Below, one piece after another: positions 17,053 through 24,356 of a DNA stretch of 64,000 nucleotides. The stretch is from Ottowia oryzae (GTDB taxonomy: Bacteria > Pseudomonadota > Gammaproteobacteria > Burkholderiales > Burkholderiaceae_C), in contig NZ_CP027666.1 of NCBI RefSeq assembly GCF_003008535.1, positions 744,001 through 808,000 on the forward strand, given 5' to 3'. Every line of letters begins with the position of its first letter. The stretch's first letter is position 1. The translations under genes were made by a program, and so were the position numbers. The notes beneath the pieces were generated by a model. The model was not told the origin of the DNA. It saw only the letters and a program-made list of their open reading frames with translations, and did not search any database.

Positions 17053-18459
17053 ATGGAACTCACCCCGCTGACCGCTGTTTCGCCGCTGGACGGCCGCTAC
17101 GCCGCCAAACTTAGCGCCCTGCGCCCCATCATGAGCGAGCTGGGCTACATGCAGCGGCGCGTGCAGGTGGAGCTGGCCTGGTTCATCGCCTTGTCCGACG
17201 CTGGCCTGGCTGAATTCAAGCCGCTTTCCGCCGAAGCGCGCGCTTACCTGGTCAGCCTGCTGAGCGATTTTTCGCCCGCCGATGGCCAGGCCATCAAGGA
17301 CATCGAAAAGACCACCAACCACGACGTGAAGGCGGTCGAGTACTGGATCAAGTCCAAGTTTGAAGGCCGGCCCGAGCTGCAGGCCGCCAGCGAATTCGTG
17401 CACTTCGCCTGCACCAGCGAAGACATCAACAACACCAGCCACGCGCTGCAGCTGAAGGCCGGGCGCGACCAGGTGCTGCTGCCGCAGCTGGACGCGGTGA
17501 TCGACAAGCTGCGCACGCTGGCCCACACGCACGCCGCCGTGCCCATGCTCAGCCGCACGCACGGGCAAACCGCCAGCCCCACCACCGTGGGCAAGGAACT
17601 GGCCAACGTCGTCGCCCGCCTGGCCAAGGCGCGCGCGCAGATCGCCAGCGTGCAGCTGCTGGCCAAGATGAACGGCGCCGTGGGCAACTACAACGCCCAC
17701 CTGTCGGCCTGGCCGGATGTGGATTGGGAAGCCTTCAGCCGCCGCGTGATCGAATCGCCCGCCGCGGGCGAGCCCGGCGCCGTGCCCGGCCAGCCGGGCC
17801 TGGGCCTTACGTTTCAGCCCTACAGCATCCAGATCGAGCCGCACGACTACATGGCCGAGCTGTTCGACGCCGTGGCGCGCACCAACACCATCTGCATCGA
17901 CCTGGCGCGCGACGTGTGGGGCTACATCAGCCTGGGCTACTTCAAGCAGAAGACCAAGGCGGGCGAGATCGGCAGCTCCACCATGCCGCACAAGGTCAAC
18001 CCCATCGACTTTGAAAACGCCGAAGGCAACTACGGCCTGGCCAACGCGCTGCTGCGCCACCTGTCTGAAAAGCTGCCCGTCAGCCGCTGGCAGCGCGACT
18101 TGACCGATTCCACCGTGCTGCGCAACATGGGCGTGGCCCTGGGCTACGCCGTGCTGGCGCACCAGTCGCTGATGACCGGGCTGAACAAGCTCGAGCTGAA
18201 CGAAGCCGCCCTGGCCGCCGATCTGGACAGCAGCTGGGAAGTGCTGGCCGAGCCGATCCAGACCGTCATGCGCCGCTACGGCGTGGCCGGCGCCTATGAA
18301 AAGCTGAAGGAAGCTACCCGCGGCCAGGCCGTCACACGCGAGGCGCTGCACAGCCTGATCGCCGGGCTGGAGATTCCGCAGGCCGAGAAAGACCGGCTGC
18401 TGGCGCTGACGCCCGGCAGCTACGTGGGCAAGGCGGCCGAACTCGCGAAAAGGGTTTGA
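17053..18459 (+). CDS. purB: Adenylosuccinate lyase
   Basis: A 468-residue enzyme of the fumarase/aspartase superfamily acting twice in purine synthesis: SAICAR to AICAR plus fumarate, and adenylosuccinate to AMP plus fumarate. The superfamily signature GSSTMPHKVNPIDFENAEGN is present (about residues 309-328), as are TSEDINNTSHAL and SRTHGQTASPTTVGKEL. The N-terminus LTPLTAVSPLDGRYAAK is typical of the Gram-negative enzyme. The start ATG at 17053 lies about 130 bases from the divergent GST gene. Two hairpin-forming repeats follow the stop codon and may act as the transcript end. Confidence 0.97.
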   Translation: MELTPLTAVSPLDGRYAAKLSALRPIMSELGYMQRRVQVELAWFIALSDAGLAEFKPLSAEARAYLVSLLSDFSPADGQAIKDIEKTTNHDVKAVEYWIKSKFEGRPELQAASEFVHFACTSEDINNTSHALQLKAGRDQVLLPQLDAVIDKLRTLAHTHAAVPMLSRTHGQTASPTTVGKELANVVARLAKARAQIASVQLLAKMNGAVGNYNAHLSAWPDVDWEAFSRRVIESPAAGEPGAVPGQPGLGLTFQPYSIQIEPHDYMAELFDAVARTNTICIDLARDVWGYISLGYFKQKTKAGEIGSSTMPHKVNPIDFENAEGNYGLANALLRHLSEKLPVSRWQRDLTDSTVLRNMGVALGYAVLAHQSLMTGLNKLELNEAALAADLDSSWEVLAEPIQTVMRRYGVAGAYEKLKEATRGQAVTREALHSLIAGLEIPQAEKDRLLALTPGSYVGKAAELAKRV

Positions 18460-18560
18460 CACCCCCTGTGGCGCTGCGCGCCTTCCCCCTCTCTGCGCGC
18501 TGCGCGCTCCGGAGGGGGACAACGCCAGTTCCCGGCGCGGGTCCGGGAACGGCGTTTGCG
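18460..18560. repeat. GC-rich inverted repeats after purB
   Basis: Two hairpins follow purB: CTGCGCGC-type palindromes around 18470-18515, then CCAGTTCCCGG with CCGGGAACGG around 18523-18552. They resemble a second class of Comamonadaceae intergenic repeat, distinct from the CAGCTATC family, and may act as transcript ends. Confidence 0.45.
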
Positions 18561-18620
18561 GGGCTGAGAGGGGCTCAGCGCGCCATGCGCTTGTGCGACT
18601 CGCTAGGAATGGTTTTTTAG

Positions 18621-18682
18621 TCAAATCGGCCTCCGGCGCTTGTGCAATCAGCGCTGGAAGCTATTGTTAGCGTAGCAAATCA
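18621..18682 (+). repeat. Dispersed hairpin repeat, copy 4
   Basis: AAATCGGCCTCCGGCGC, then CAGCGCTGGAAGCTATTG and a TAGCAAA tail, ending nine bases before the yaeQ start. Confidence 0.65.
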
Positions 18683-18690
18683 CACCGTTC

Positions 18691-19251
18691 ATGGCCCTCA
18701 AATCCACCATCTTCAAGGCCGACCTGTCGATCGCCGACATCGACCATGCCTACTACGCCGACCACGCCCTGACCCTGGCGCGCCACCCCAGCGAGACGGA
18801 CGAACGCATGATGGTGCGGCTGGTCGCGCTGGCGCTCAACGCGCACCTGGTGCAGACGCTGTGCGATGGCGACGCGCGCATCGGCTTTGGCGCGGGCCTG
18901 TCCAGCCCGGACGAGCCCGACGTGCTGCTCAGCGACTTCACCGGCCGCAAGCGCCTGTGGGTCGAAGTCGGCCAGCCCGAGGACAAGCCGGTCGCCAAGG
19001 CCTGCAGCCAGGCCGACGCCGTCAGCCTCTACGCCTACGGCAGCGCCGCCGATGTGTGGTGGCGCGGCATGGAAGGCAAGCTGGCGCGGCTGGACAAACT
19101 CAGCGTCTGGCGCCTGCCCACGCCCGAAGCGCAGGCGCTGGGCGCCCTGGCCGAACGCAGCATGCAGCTGCAAGCCACGCTGCTCGACGGCGTGCTCACC
19201 TTGTCCAGCCAACGCGGCAGCGTGAGCGTGGAGCCGGTGCGGTGGAAGTAG
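18691..19251 (+). CDS. yaeQ: YaeQ family protein
   Basis: A 186-residue protein matching YaeQ throughout (MALKSTIFKADLSIADIDH; RHPSETDERMMVRLVALALN; KRLWVEVGQPEDKPVAKAC). YaeQ has a PD-(D/E)XK nuclease-like fold with the acidic and lysine positions in the LWVEVGQPE and KAC region, but no demonstrated nuclease activity. It was first noted as a suppressor of RfaH loss. It is transcribed alone here; the start ATG falls just downstream of a dispersed repeat, which probably forms its 5' leader. Confidence 0.92.
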   Translation: MALKSTIFKADLSIADIDHAYYADHALTLARHPSETDERMMVRLVALALNAHLVQTLCDGDARIGFGAGLSSPDEPDVLLSDFTGRKRLWVEVGQPEDKPVAKACSQADAVSLYAYGSAADVWWRGMEGKLARLDKLSVWRLPTPEAQALGALAERSMQLQATLLDGVLTLSSQRGSVSVEPVRWK

Positions 19252-19290
19252 GGCGGCGGCAAAATCCCCGCCGTGATGCGGCGCGGTAGA

Positions 19291-19350
19291 GCAAAAAGCC
19301 GCTCTGGCGCCCGTCGGATCTGCGCCGGCAGCTATTCAACGTATAGCAAA
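19291..19350 (+). repeat. Dispersed hairpin repeat, copy 5
   Basis: GCTCTGGCGCCCGTCGG, then TGCGCCGGCAGCTATTCAAC and TATAGCAAA, between yaeQ and the CTERM gene. Confidence 0.7.
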
Positions 19351-19405
19351 ACTCCAGGGGCATGGCGCGGCACGGGCACGGCGGGTGCCCGGCCGCGCTT
19401 TCGCC

Positions 19406-20179
19406 TCAGGCGCTGCGGCGGCGCGAGCGGCGTGCCAGCCCGAAGGACGCGCCCAGCGACATCAGCGCGGCCAGGCTGGCCAGCCCCCACACTTCCATGG
19501 TGGGCACCTGAGCCGGGGCCGCCAAGCTCGCGCAGTTGGCGATCGCCGTGTTGACCAGCAGGCCGCTGGGGCTGTTGCCAGAGTTGCCGACCGCCACGAT
19601 CACTTCGTTGGTGCCCGCCACCCAGTTGCCTGACAGCGTCGTGCTGCCCGGCACGGTCTCGCGCGGCGAACCCGTCGCCCAGGCGTTGGGCTGAAGCGAC
19701 GGCGCCGCCTGGCCATTGACGTAAATGGCGGTAACGCCGTCGTCAGCGTAGTACGTCGTGGTGACCTGCAGTTGGGCCGGGTCGACGTTGGCAGCCAGAT
19801 TGAAGACGTAGCGGTAGTAATTGTTGGGCGAGCCGTTCAGGGTGGCATCGCGGGTCAGCCACTGCGCTTGGGGCGACACCGTGTCCGAGTCGGTCCATAC
19901 CCAAGCTGAGGTTGAAAGTTGTCCGGTGACCGGCGTACCCCATGTGGTGCTGGGAGGCGGGTAGCTGCTGCCGCTGCCGGTGGCATAGCCCCAGGACGGG
20001 TCGGCCACGTTCGACAAGGCCAGCTTGCCCCCCGCGCCATCGGCGCCGGTGTTGAACACTGCGGTGGATGCGCACGTCACGGTGCGCGGGGCCGCGGTCT
20101 GCGCCACGGCGGTGGTGGTCGGCCCGCCCGCCAGAAACAGTGCGCTCGCGGTGCTTGCCAGCAAAACTGATTTTTTCAT
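19406..20179 (-). CDS. Secreted protein with IPTL-CTERM-like sorting tail
   Basis: A 257-residue exported protein. It has a Sec signal peptide (MKKSVLLASTASALFLAGG..., about 28 residues) and a Thr/Asn/Trp-rich extracellular body with WTDSDTVSPQAQWL and ATTYYADDGVTAIYVNG-like beta content. The C-terminal tail is VPTMEVWGLASLAALMSLG, then a short arginine cluster. The tail matches the IPTL-CTERM exosortase signal (proline-threonine motif, hydrophobic helix, basic end), with Ile-Leu replaced by Val-Met. It should be processed by an exosortase encoded elsewhere. The ATG at 20179 has GGGAG five bases upstream. Function is unknown. Confidence 0.75.
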   Translation of the reverse strand: MKKSVLLASTASALFLAGGPTTTAVAQTAAPRTVTCASTAVFNTGADGAGGKLALSNVADPSWGYATGSGSSYPPPSTTWGTPVTGQLSTSAWVWTDSDTVSPQAQWLTRDATLNGSPNNYYRYVFNLAANVDPAQLQVTTTYYADDGVTAIYVNGQAAPSLQPNAWATGSPRETVPGSTTLSGNWVAGTNEVIVAVGNSGNSPSGLLVNTAIANCASLAAPAQVPTMEVWGLASLAALMSLGASFGLARRSRRRSA

Positions 20180-20402
20180 GTTCACTCCCTGATCGTCCTT
20201 GGTGAGTCAAATACCAAACTCAAGTGAAGTATGCCACTTGACATAGGCGATTATGTGGGATTGGAGTGGCCTGCGATGAGGCGAGTTCGCCCGGGGGCGG
20301 GTGCCCCAGCGCTTGAGCGGAAGACGCCATCGACGACGATGCGGTGGGCGCGAACGCGGCGCGCCATGGCCGTAGCCCGAAGCGCGCGGCAGCGACGCAG
20401 GC

Positions 20403-20720
20403 CTAGAAAGGGCCTGGGGCGGGCATCGCCGTCCCGCACGCCCAGCACTGCTCAAACCCGCCTTCCATGTGCTCGCCGCAGGCCGGACAAGTCCATTGCC
20501 GCTGCGGCACGCGCTCCAGCTCGTCCAGCAGGGCGCGGGCGGCGGGGGCGTGTTCGTCGTGGCGCAGCCAGATTTCGGGCAGGCATTGGTCGGGCGGCAG
20601 TTCGCCGGCCACGGCAGAGAGGTAACGGCGCTCCACGGTGGCGGGCAAGCCGGCTTCGCACAGCAGATCGGCCCAGATCTGGGCGATGGCGGCGTTGGGG
20701 GCGGAGCGCAGGCGTTTCAT
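20403..20720 (-). CDS. DUF2007 protein with C-terminal zinc ribbon
   Basis: A 105-residue protein. The N-terminal 75 residues resemble DUF2007, a small ferredoxin-like putative signal-transducing domain (AQIWADLLCEAGLPATVERRY; LPEIWLRHDEHAPAARALL). The C-terminus is a Cys4 ribbon (CPACGEHMEGGFEQCWACG). It is monocistronic, with a repeat copy between its start and the next gene. No biochemical role is known. The assignment rests on the short motif and the ribbon. Confidence 0.7.
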   Translation of the reverse strand: MKRLRSAPNAAIAQIWADLLCEAGLPATVERRYLSAVAGELPPDQCLPEIWLRHDEHAPAARALLDELERVPQRQWTCPACGEHMEGGFEQCWACGTAMPAPGPF

Positions 20721-20780
20721 GCGGCGGATGGGCGCCCCGCGTGCGTGGGGGTCAGGGTGGGCTGGGGGCGTTGGCGCTTT

Positions 20781-20840
20781 GAATCAATCAGGCCGCTGGC
20801 GCAGGACTGGCCAGCGCTGGCAGCTATCAAAACAATAGTT
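20781..20840 (+). repeat. Dispersed hairpin repeat, copy 6
   Basis: AATCAGGCCGCTGGCGC, then CCAGCGCTGGCAGCTATCAA and AACAATAG. A near-consensus copy. Confidence 0.8.
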
Positions 20841-20846
20841 TTCGGA

Positions 20847-21068
20847 TCAGCGCTTGGTGCGGCCCACGCCGGCGTCCACGGTGCCGTACACGCTCACGCT
20901 GGAGCCGCTGCCCGCCGTGTCGGGGTTGCTGACGGGCACACCGCTGCAACCGGCCAGCGTGGCCAGGCAGCCCAGCGCGGCCAGCCAGCGCAGGGCGGCG
21001 CCGCGCCGCGAAGCCACGGATGCCGGGGCGGCCTGCGTGGCGGGCGAAGTGGGTTGGTAATTCATCAT
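20847..21068 (-). CDS. Small lipoprotein with a porin-like C-terminal end
   Basis: A 73-residue protein with a basic N-region, a hydrophobic stretch and the lipobox LAGC near residue 41, followed by a short mature part ending SSVSVYGTVDAGVGRTKR. That end strikingly resembles the first strand of Burkholderiales porins, which read like SVTLYGVVDAGVG just after signal cleavage. GGAG lies nine bases before the ATG at 21068. It could be a genuine micro-lipoprotein or the decayed head of a porin gene joined to a lipoprotein signal. Function is unknown. Confidence 0.55.
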   Translation of the reverse strand: MMNYQPTSPATQAAPASVASRRGAALRWLAALGCLATLAGCSGVPVSNPDTAGSGSSVSVYGTVDAGVGRTKR

Positions 21069-21143
21069 GTCAGGGCACTCCTTCGTCTGGTTGCAGTATG
21101 CCCGCTGGGCGATGCGGGCCGGTGTCAGGACGTCACATGCGCT

Positions 21144-21180
<37 letters not shown>

Positions 21181-21218
21181 ATCAGCGAATCGTCACGTTG
21201 GCCGGGCGTGCCCGCGCG

Positions 21219-22448
21219 CTAATCCGCCAGTTGCGCGCGCGGCAGCTTCCAGAACAGCAGCGCGCCGCCCGCCACCATGGCGGCCATGGCCAGCAGCGCG
21301 CCGGTGAACGGGTCGCCCCCGGCGGCCTTGGCCAGCGAGGCCACCAGTCCGGTCAGCCACTGCATCAGCGCAATGCCCAGGAACATCGCCATGGTGAACA
21401 GCGACAGCGCCCGCCCGCGCATTTCGGCCGGGTAGGCGTCGCGTACGTAGCCGTACTGCAGCAGGCCGTAGCCTGACAGTAGGCCGTAGGTCAGCGCCAG
21501 CGCCACGTCCAGCGCGGCGTGGTGCACCACCGCCATCAGCGCCAAAAGCGCCGCGGCCAGCGCCGCAAAGCCCAGCAGCCAGCGGATGCGCCGCGCGCCG
21601 CCCGGGTCCAGCCGGCCAAAGACCGCCGGGCTGATCATGCTGCCCAGCGTCATGGCCAGCGCTACGTTGCCCGCCTGCACCAGGGTGAAACTGTAGCGCT
21701 CGATCAGCAGCGGCCCCAGCCACAGCCCGCGCAACGTGATGAAGCCCGCGTACGCCACCGCCGCATAGGCCACCAGCCCGGCGGTGTGCGGCAGGCGAAA
21801 CAGGCTGAGCAGGCCCAGCGTGGCTTCGCGCAGCGAGGGCCGCTGTGCGGCGCCACCTACCGCCGTGGCAGGCTCATGCACCAGCCACGCCATGGCGGCC
21901 CAGCTCAGTAGGCCCAGGGCGGCCAGCACGCCAAAGCCCCAGCGCCAGCTGCTGAGCTCGATCAACAGGGCCAGCGGCGTGGCCGTGGCCAGCACGCCCA
22001 GGCCGCTGATGCTCATCACCAGGCCCGATACCGCGGTAAACCGCGCGGCTGGAAAGTACCGCCCGATGAACACCGTGCACACCAGAAACGCAGGCGCGCA
22101 GCCGCTGCCGATCAGCACCTGCCCCAGCAGCAGCCAGCCGAAGCTGGGCGCCAGCGCCGAGATCGCGCCGCCCAGCACGGCCACCGGAAACGCCCAGACG
22201 ATGGTGCGCCGCACGCCGAACACGTCGATGGACACGCCCATCACCAGCTGCATCAGCCCGAACGAGAAGTGGAACGTGGCCGCCCACAGGCCCAGCTCTT
22301 GCGGCGACAGCTGCAACTGCGTCACCAGCGACGGGCCCATGATGGCCGCCACGGTGCGAAACGCCTGGCTGAGCGTGAAGCCGCTGGCCAGCGCCAACAG
22401 CATGGCCCACGCCAGACGCGGGGTCATCAGGGAAGCGGGCGGCGCCAT
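21219..22448 (-). CDS. MFS transporter
   Basis: A major facilitator carrier with about twelve membrane helices, starting LAWAMLLALASGFTLSQAFRT. It has the loop 2-3 motif DVFGVRRTIVWAFP and a pseudo-repeated second half. Using the ATG at 22448 gives 409 residues, typical of the family; another ATG at 22427 (MTPRLAWAM) is equally reasonable, while the open frame upstream to 22667 runs into the divergent GDSL gene and is unlikely to be translated. No substrate can be assigned. The gene is divergent from the GDSL lipoprotein gene. Confidence 0.85.
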   Translation of the reverse strand: MAPPASLMTPRLAWAMLLALASGFTLSQAFRTVAAIMGPSLVTQLQLSPQELGLWAATFHFSFGLMQLVMGVSIDVFGVRRTIVWAFPVAVLGGAISALAPSFGWLLLGQVLIGSGCAPAFLVCTVFIGRYFPAARFTAVSGLVMSISGLGVLATATPLALLIELSSWRWGFGVLAALGLLSWAAMAWLVHEPATAVGGAAQRPSLREATLGLLSLFRLPHTAGLVAYAAVAYAGFITLRGLWLGPLLIERYSFTLVQAGNVALAMTLGSMISPAVFGRLDPGGARRIRWLLGFAALAAALLALMAVVHHAALDVALALTYGLLSGYGLLQYGYVRDAYPAEMRGRALSLFTMAMFLGIALMQWLTGLVASLAKAAGGDPFTGALLAMAAMVAGGALLFWKLPRAQLAD

Positions 22449-22560
22449 CGGTGATGCAGGCGCCTGGGTGGGCGGGGCGGACACCCGGTCAAGTGTAAGT
22501 GGCCCCGTGCGCATTACCATGCGGCCTGCAGCGCCCACCCCGCGCCGCCTATGGAGAAAG

Positions 22561-23652
22561 ATGCGATTGAGGTTTTTGCGCACCGCCCTGGCGGCAGTGG
22601 CCGCGGCGCTGGCGGTCACGGCCTGTGGGGGAGACGGTGACGACGACGGCGCCGGCGGCCACCCCATCCAGCGGCTGGTGGCGTTTGGCGATTCGTTCAG
22701 CGACGTGGGCAGCTACGGCGTGGGCACCATTGCGCTGATCGGCGCACAAACCGGCGGCGCCGGGCGCTGGACCGTCAACGACACGCGCGGCGGCCAGGTG
22801 TGGGTGGAACAGCTGTCGCAGCGCCTCGACCTGCCGCCCGCCTGCGCCGCCGAAACCGGCCTGCAGCCCAACAGCCCTGCGCTGACCGGCGCGCCCGTCA
22901 CCGCGCACCCCGGCTGCACCATTTACGCGCAAGGCGGCGCGCGCGTGGCCAGCGTGCTGGCCGGCAGCTCGGTCGCCATGCAGCGCCTGGGCGAAGTCAA
23001 CATCGGCTACCTGGCCAAGCCCGTGCAGCAGCAGATGGCGGCGCACCTGGCCGCTGCCGGCGGCGCTTATCGGGGCGATGAACTCGTCGTCGTCATGGCC
23101 GGCACCAACGACGTCGTGATGGAGCTGGCCCTCACTGCCCCCACCAACCCCACGCAGGCGCTGCAGAACGTTGCCGACGCCGGTGCCCAGTTGGGCGCGC
23201 TGGTGCGCAGCGAAGTGGTGGCCAAGGGCGCGCAGCGCGTGCTGGTGCTCAACGTGCCGAACATCGCCGGCCTGCCGTACCTGCGCGACCAGGGCGAGGC
23301 CATCGCCACGCTGGGCGACACGATGACCCGCGCCTTCAACCAGCAGTTGGCCGCCGCGCTGGCCGGCGTGCCGCAGGTGCACCTGGCCGATGCGTACGGC
23401 CTGACCAGCGACATGCTGGCCCGCCCCGGCCACTACGGCCTGTCCAACGTCAGCGACGTGGCCTGCGGCCCCAACGCCTTCAGCCCCACGCCCAGCACCA
23501 ACGGCACCGCGCTGGTCTGCAACAGCGCCAACCTGCTGCCCGGCGACCGCTCGCGCTACCTGCTGGCCGACGCCATCCACCCCACGCCCTACGCCCACGG
23601 CCTGATCGCCGACTTCGCGCTGGCGCAGATGCGCGAAGCCGGGTGGCGTTGA
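22561..23652 (+). CDS. SGNH/GDSL hydrolase lipoprotein
   Basis: A 363-residue secreted esterase-like protein. The signal ends in a lipobox (ALAVTACGG), then a GDSL block I (VAFGDSFSDVGSYG) with the nucleophilic serine, a block III-like VVMAGTNDVVMEL with the oxyanion asparagine, and block V ADAIHPTPYAHGLIAD with the Asp/His pair. The layout resembles autotransporter-type and thermolabile-haemolysin-type GDSL esterases but without a barrel domain. It is expected to be an outer-membrane or periplasmic lipoprotein acting on esters of unknown nature. The ATG at 22561 is preceded by GGAGAAAG. Confidence 0.85.
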   Translation: MRLRFLRTALAAVAAALAVTACGGDGDDDGAGGHPIQRLVAFGDSFSDVGSYGVGTIALIGAQTGGAGRWTVNDTRGGQVWVEQLSQRLDLPPACAAETGLQPNSPALTGAPVTAHPGCTIYAQGGARVASVLAGSSVAMQRLGEVNIGYLAKPVQQQMAAHLAAAGGAYRGDELVVVMAGTNDVVMELALTAPTNPTQALQNVADAGAQLGALVRSEVVAKGAQRVLVLNVPNIAGLPYLRDQGEAIATLGDTMTRAFNQQLAAALAGVPQVHLADAYGLTSDMLARPGHYGLSNVSDVACGPNAFSPTPSTNGTALVCNSANLLPGDRSRYLLADAIHPTPYAHGLIADFALAQMREAGWR

Positions 23653-23667
23653 GCGTTCGGGCTATTG

Positions 23668-23724
23668 AAAGAAATCGGGCCCTAGCGCCCGCCTGACCTG
23701 CGCTGGCAGCTATCAAATTGATGG
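23668..23724 (+). repeat. Dispersed hairpin repeat, copy 7
   Basis: AAATCGGGCCCTAGCGCCCG, then CTGCGCTGGCAGCTATCAAA and TTGATGG, a near-consensus copy downstream of the GDSL gene. Confidence 0.8.
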
Positions 23725-23824
23725 CATGGCGCCCACGCGCGATTCACTGCGCCGGCGCGTGCGGCCGCCCAGCCGAGCCCGGCACCGTGCGCGTCATCAG
23801 GAATGCGCGCGGTGCCCGCGCGCG

Positions 23825-24295
23825 TCAGTGGTGGTGCCCGTGCGCGCCGTGCACGTGGCCATGCGCCAGCTCTTCGCTGGTGGCTGGGCGCAGCGCTTTC
23901 ACCGTGGCGGCAAAGCGGATCGCCTTGCCCGCCAGCGCGTGGTTGCCGTCCAGGTGCACCTCCGGTCCCTTGATCTTCACCACGTTATAGACCACCGGGT
24001 GGCCGTGCGGGCCCTGGCCCTGCAGCTGGCCGCCCACCTTCACCCCGGGCGGGAATTCGCTTTTCGGAATCGCGCGCACCAGCGCTTCATCGCGCTCGCC
24101 AAACGCATCCGGCGGGGCCAGATCCATCTCGACCTTGGCGCCCACGCCCCGGCCTTCCAACGCCGCTTCCACCTTGGGAAACAGGTTGCCATGGCCATGC
24201 AGGTAGGCGGTGGTGCCGCTGTCCAGCACCTGGCCGGTTTGGGCGTCGGTGACCTTGTAGGCGATGGTGACGGCGGTGTCTTGGGTGATGCTCAT
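23825..24295 (-). CDS. slyD: FKBP-type peptidyl-prolyl isomerase, SlyD-like
   Basis: A 156-residue protein with the split FKBP domain (VTIAYKVTDAQTGQVLDSG; LEGRGVGAKVEMDLAPPDAFG), the inserted-in-flap chaperone segment (residues about 70-120, EFPPGVKVGGQLQGQ) and a short His-rich tail (HGHVHGAHGHHH). SlyD isomerases fold proteins and supply nickel to hydrogenase in some bacteria; the His tail suggests metal binding here too. It is transcribed alone, 61 bases from the end of topB on the same strand, so the topB promoter side lies far upstream. Confidence 0.9.
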   Translation of the reverse strand: MSITQDTAVTIAYKVTDAQTGQVLDSGTTAYLHGHGNLFPKVEAALEGRGVGAKVEMDLAPPDAFGERDEALVRAIPKSEFPPGVKVGGQLQGQGPHGHPVVYNVVKIKGPEVHLDGNHALAGKAIRFAATVKALRPATSEELAHGHVHGAHGHHH

Positions 24296-24356
24296 ACGGT
24301 TTTCTCTGTGTACGTTCTTGTCTTGAATAGATGGGGGCAGGCGCCCAGTGGCGGGA

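Noticed and set aside
22449..22667. Longer N-terminus for the MFS transporter
   Set aside because: The extension overlaps the divergent GDSL gene, is low-complexity, and lengthens the protein beyond the family norm.
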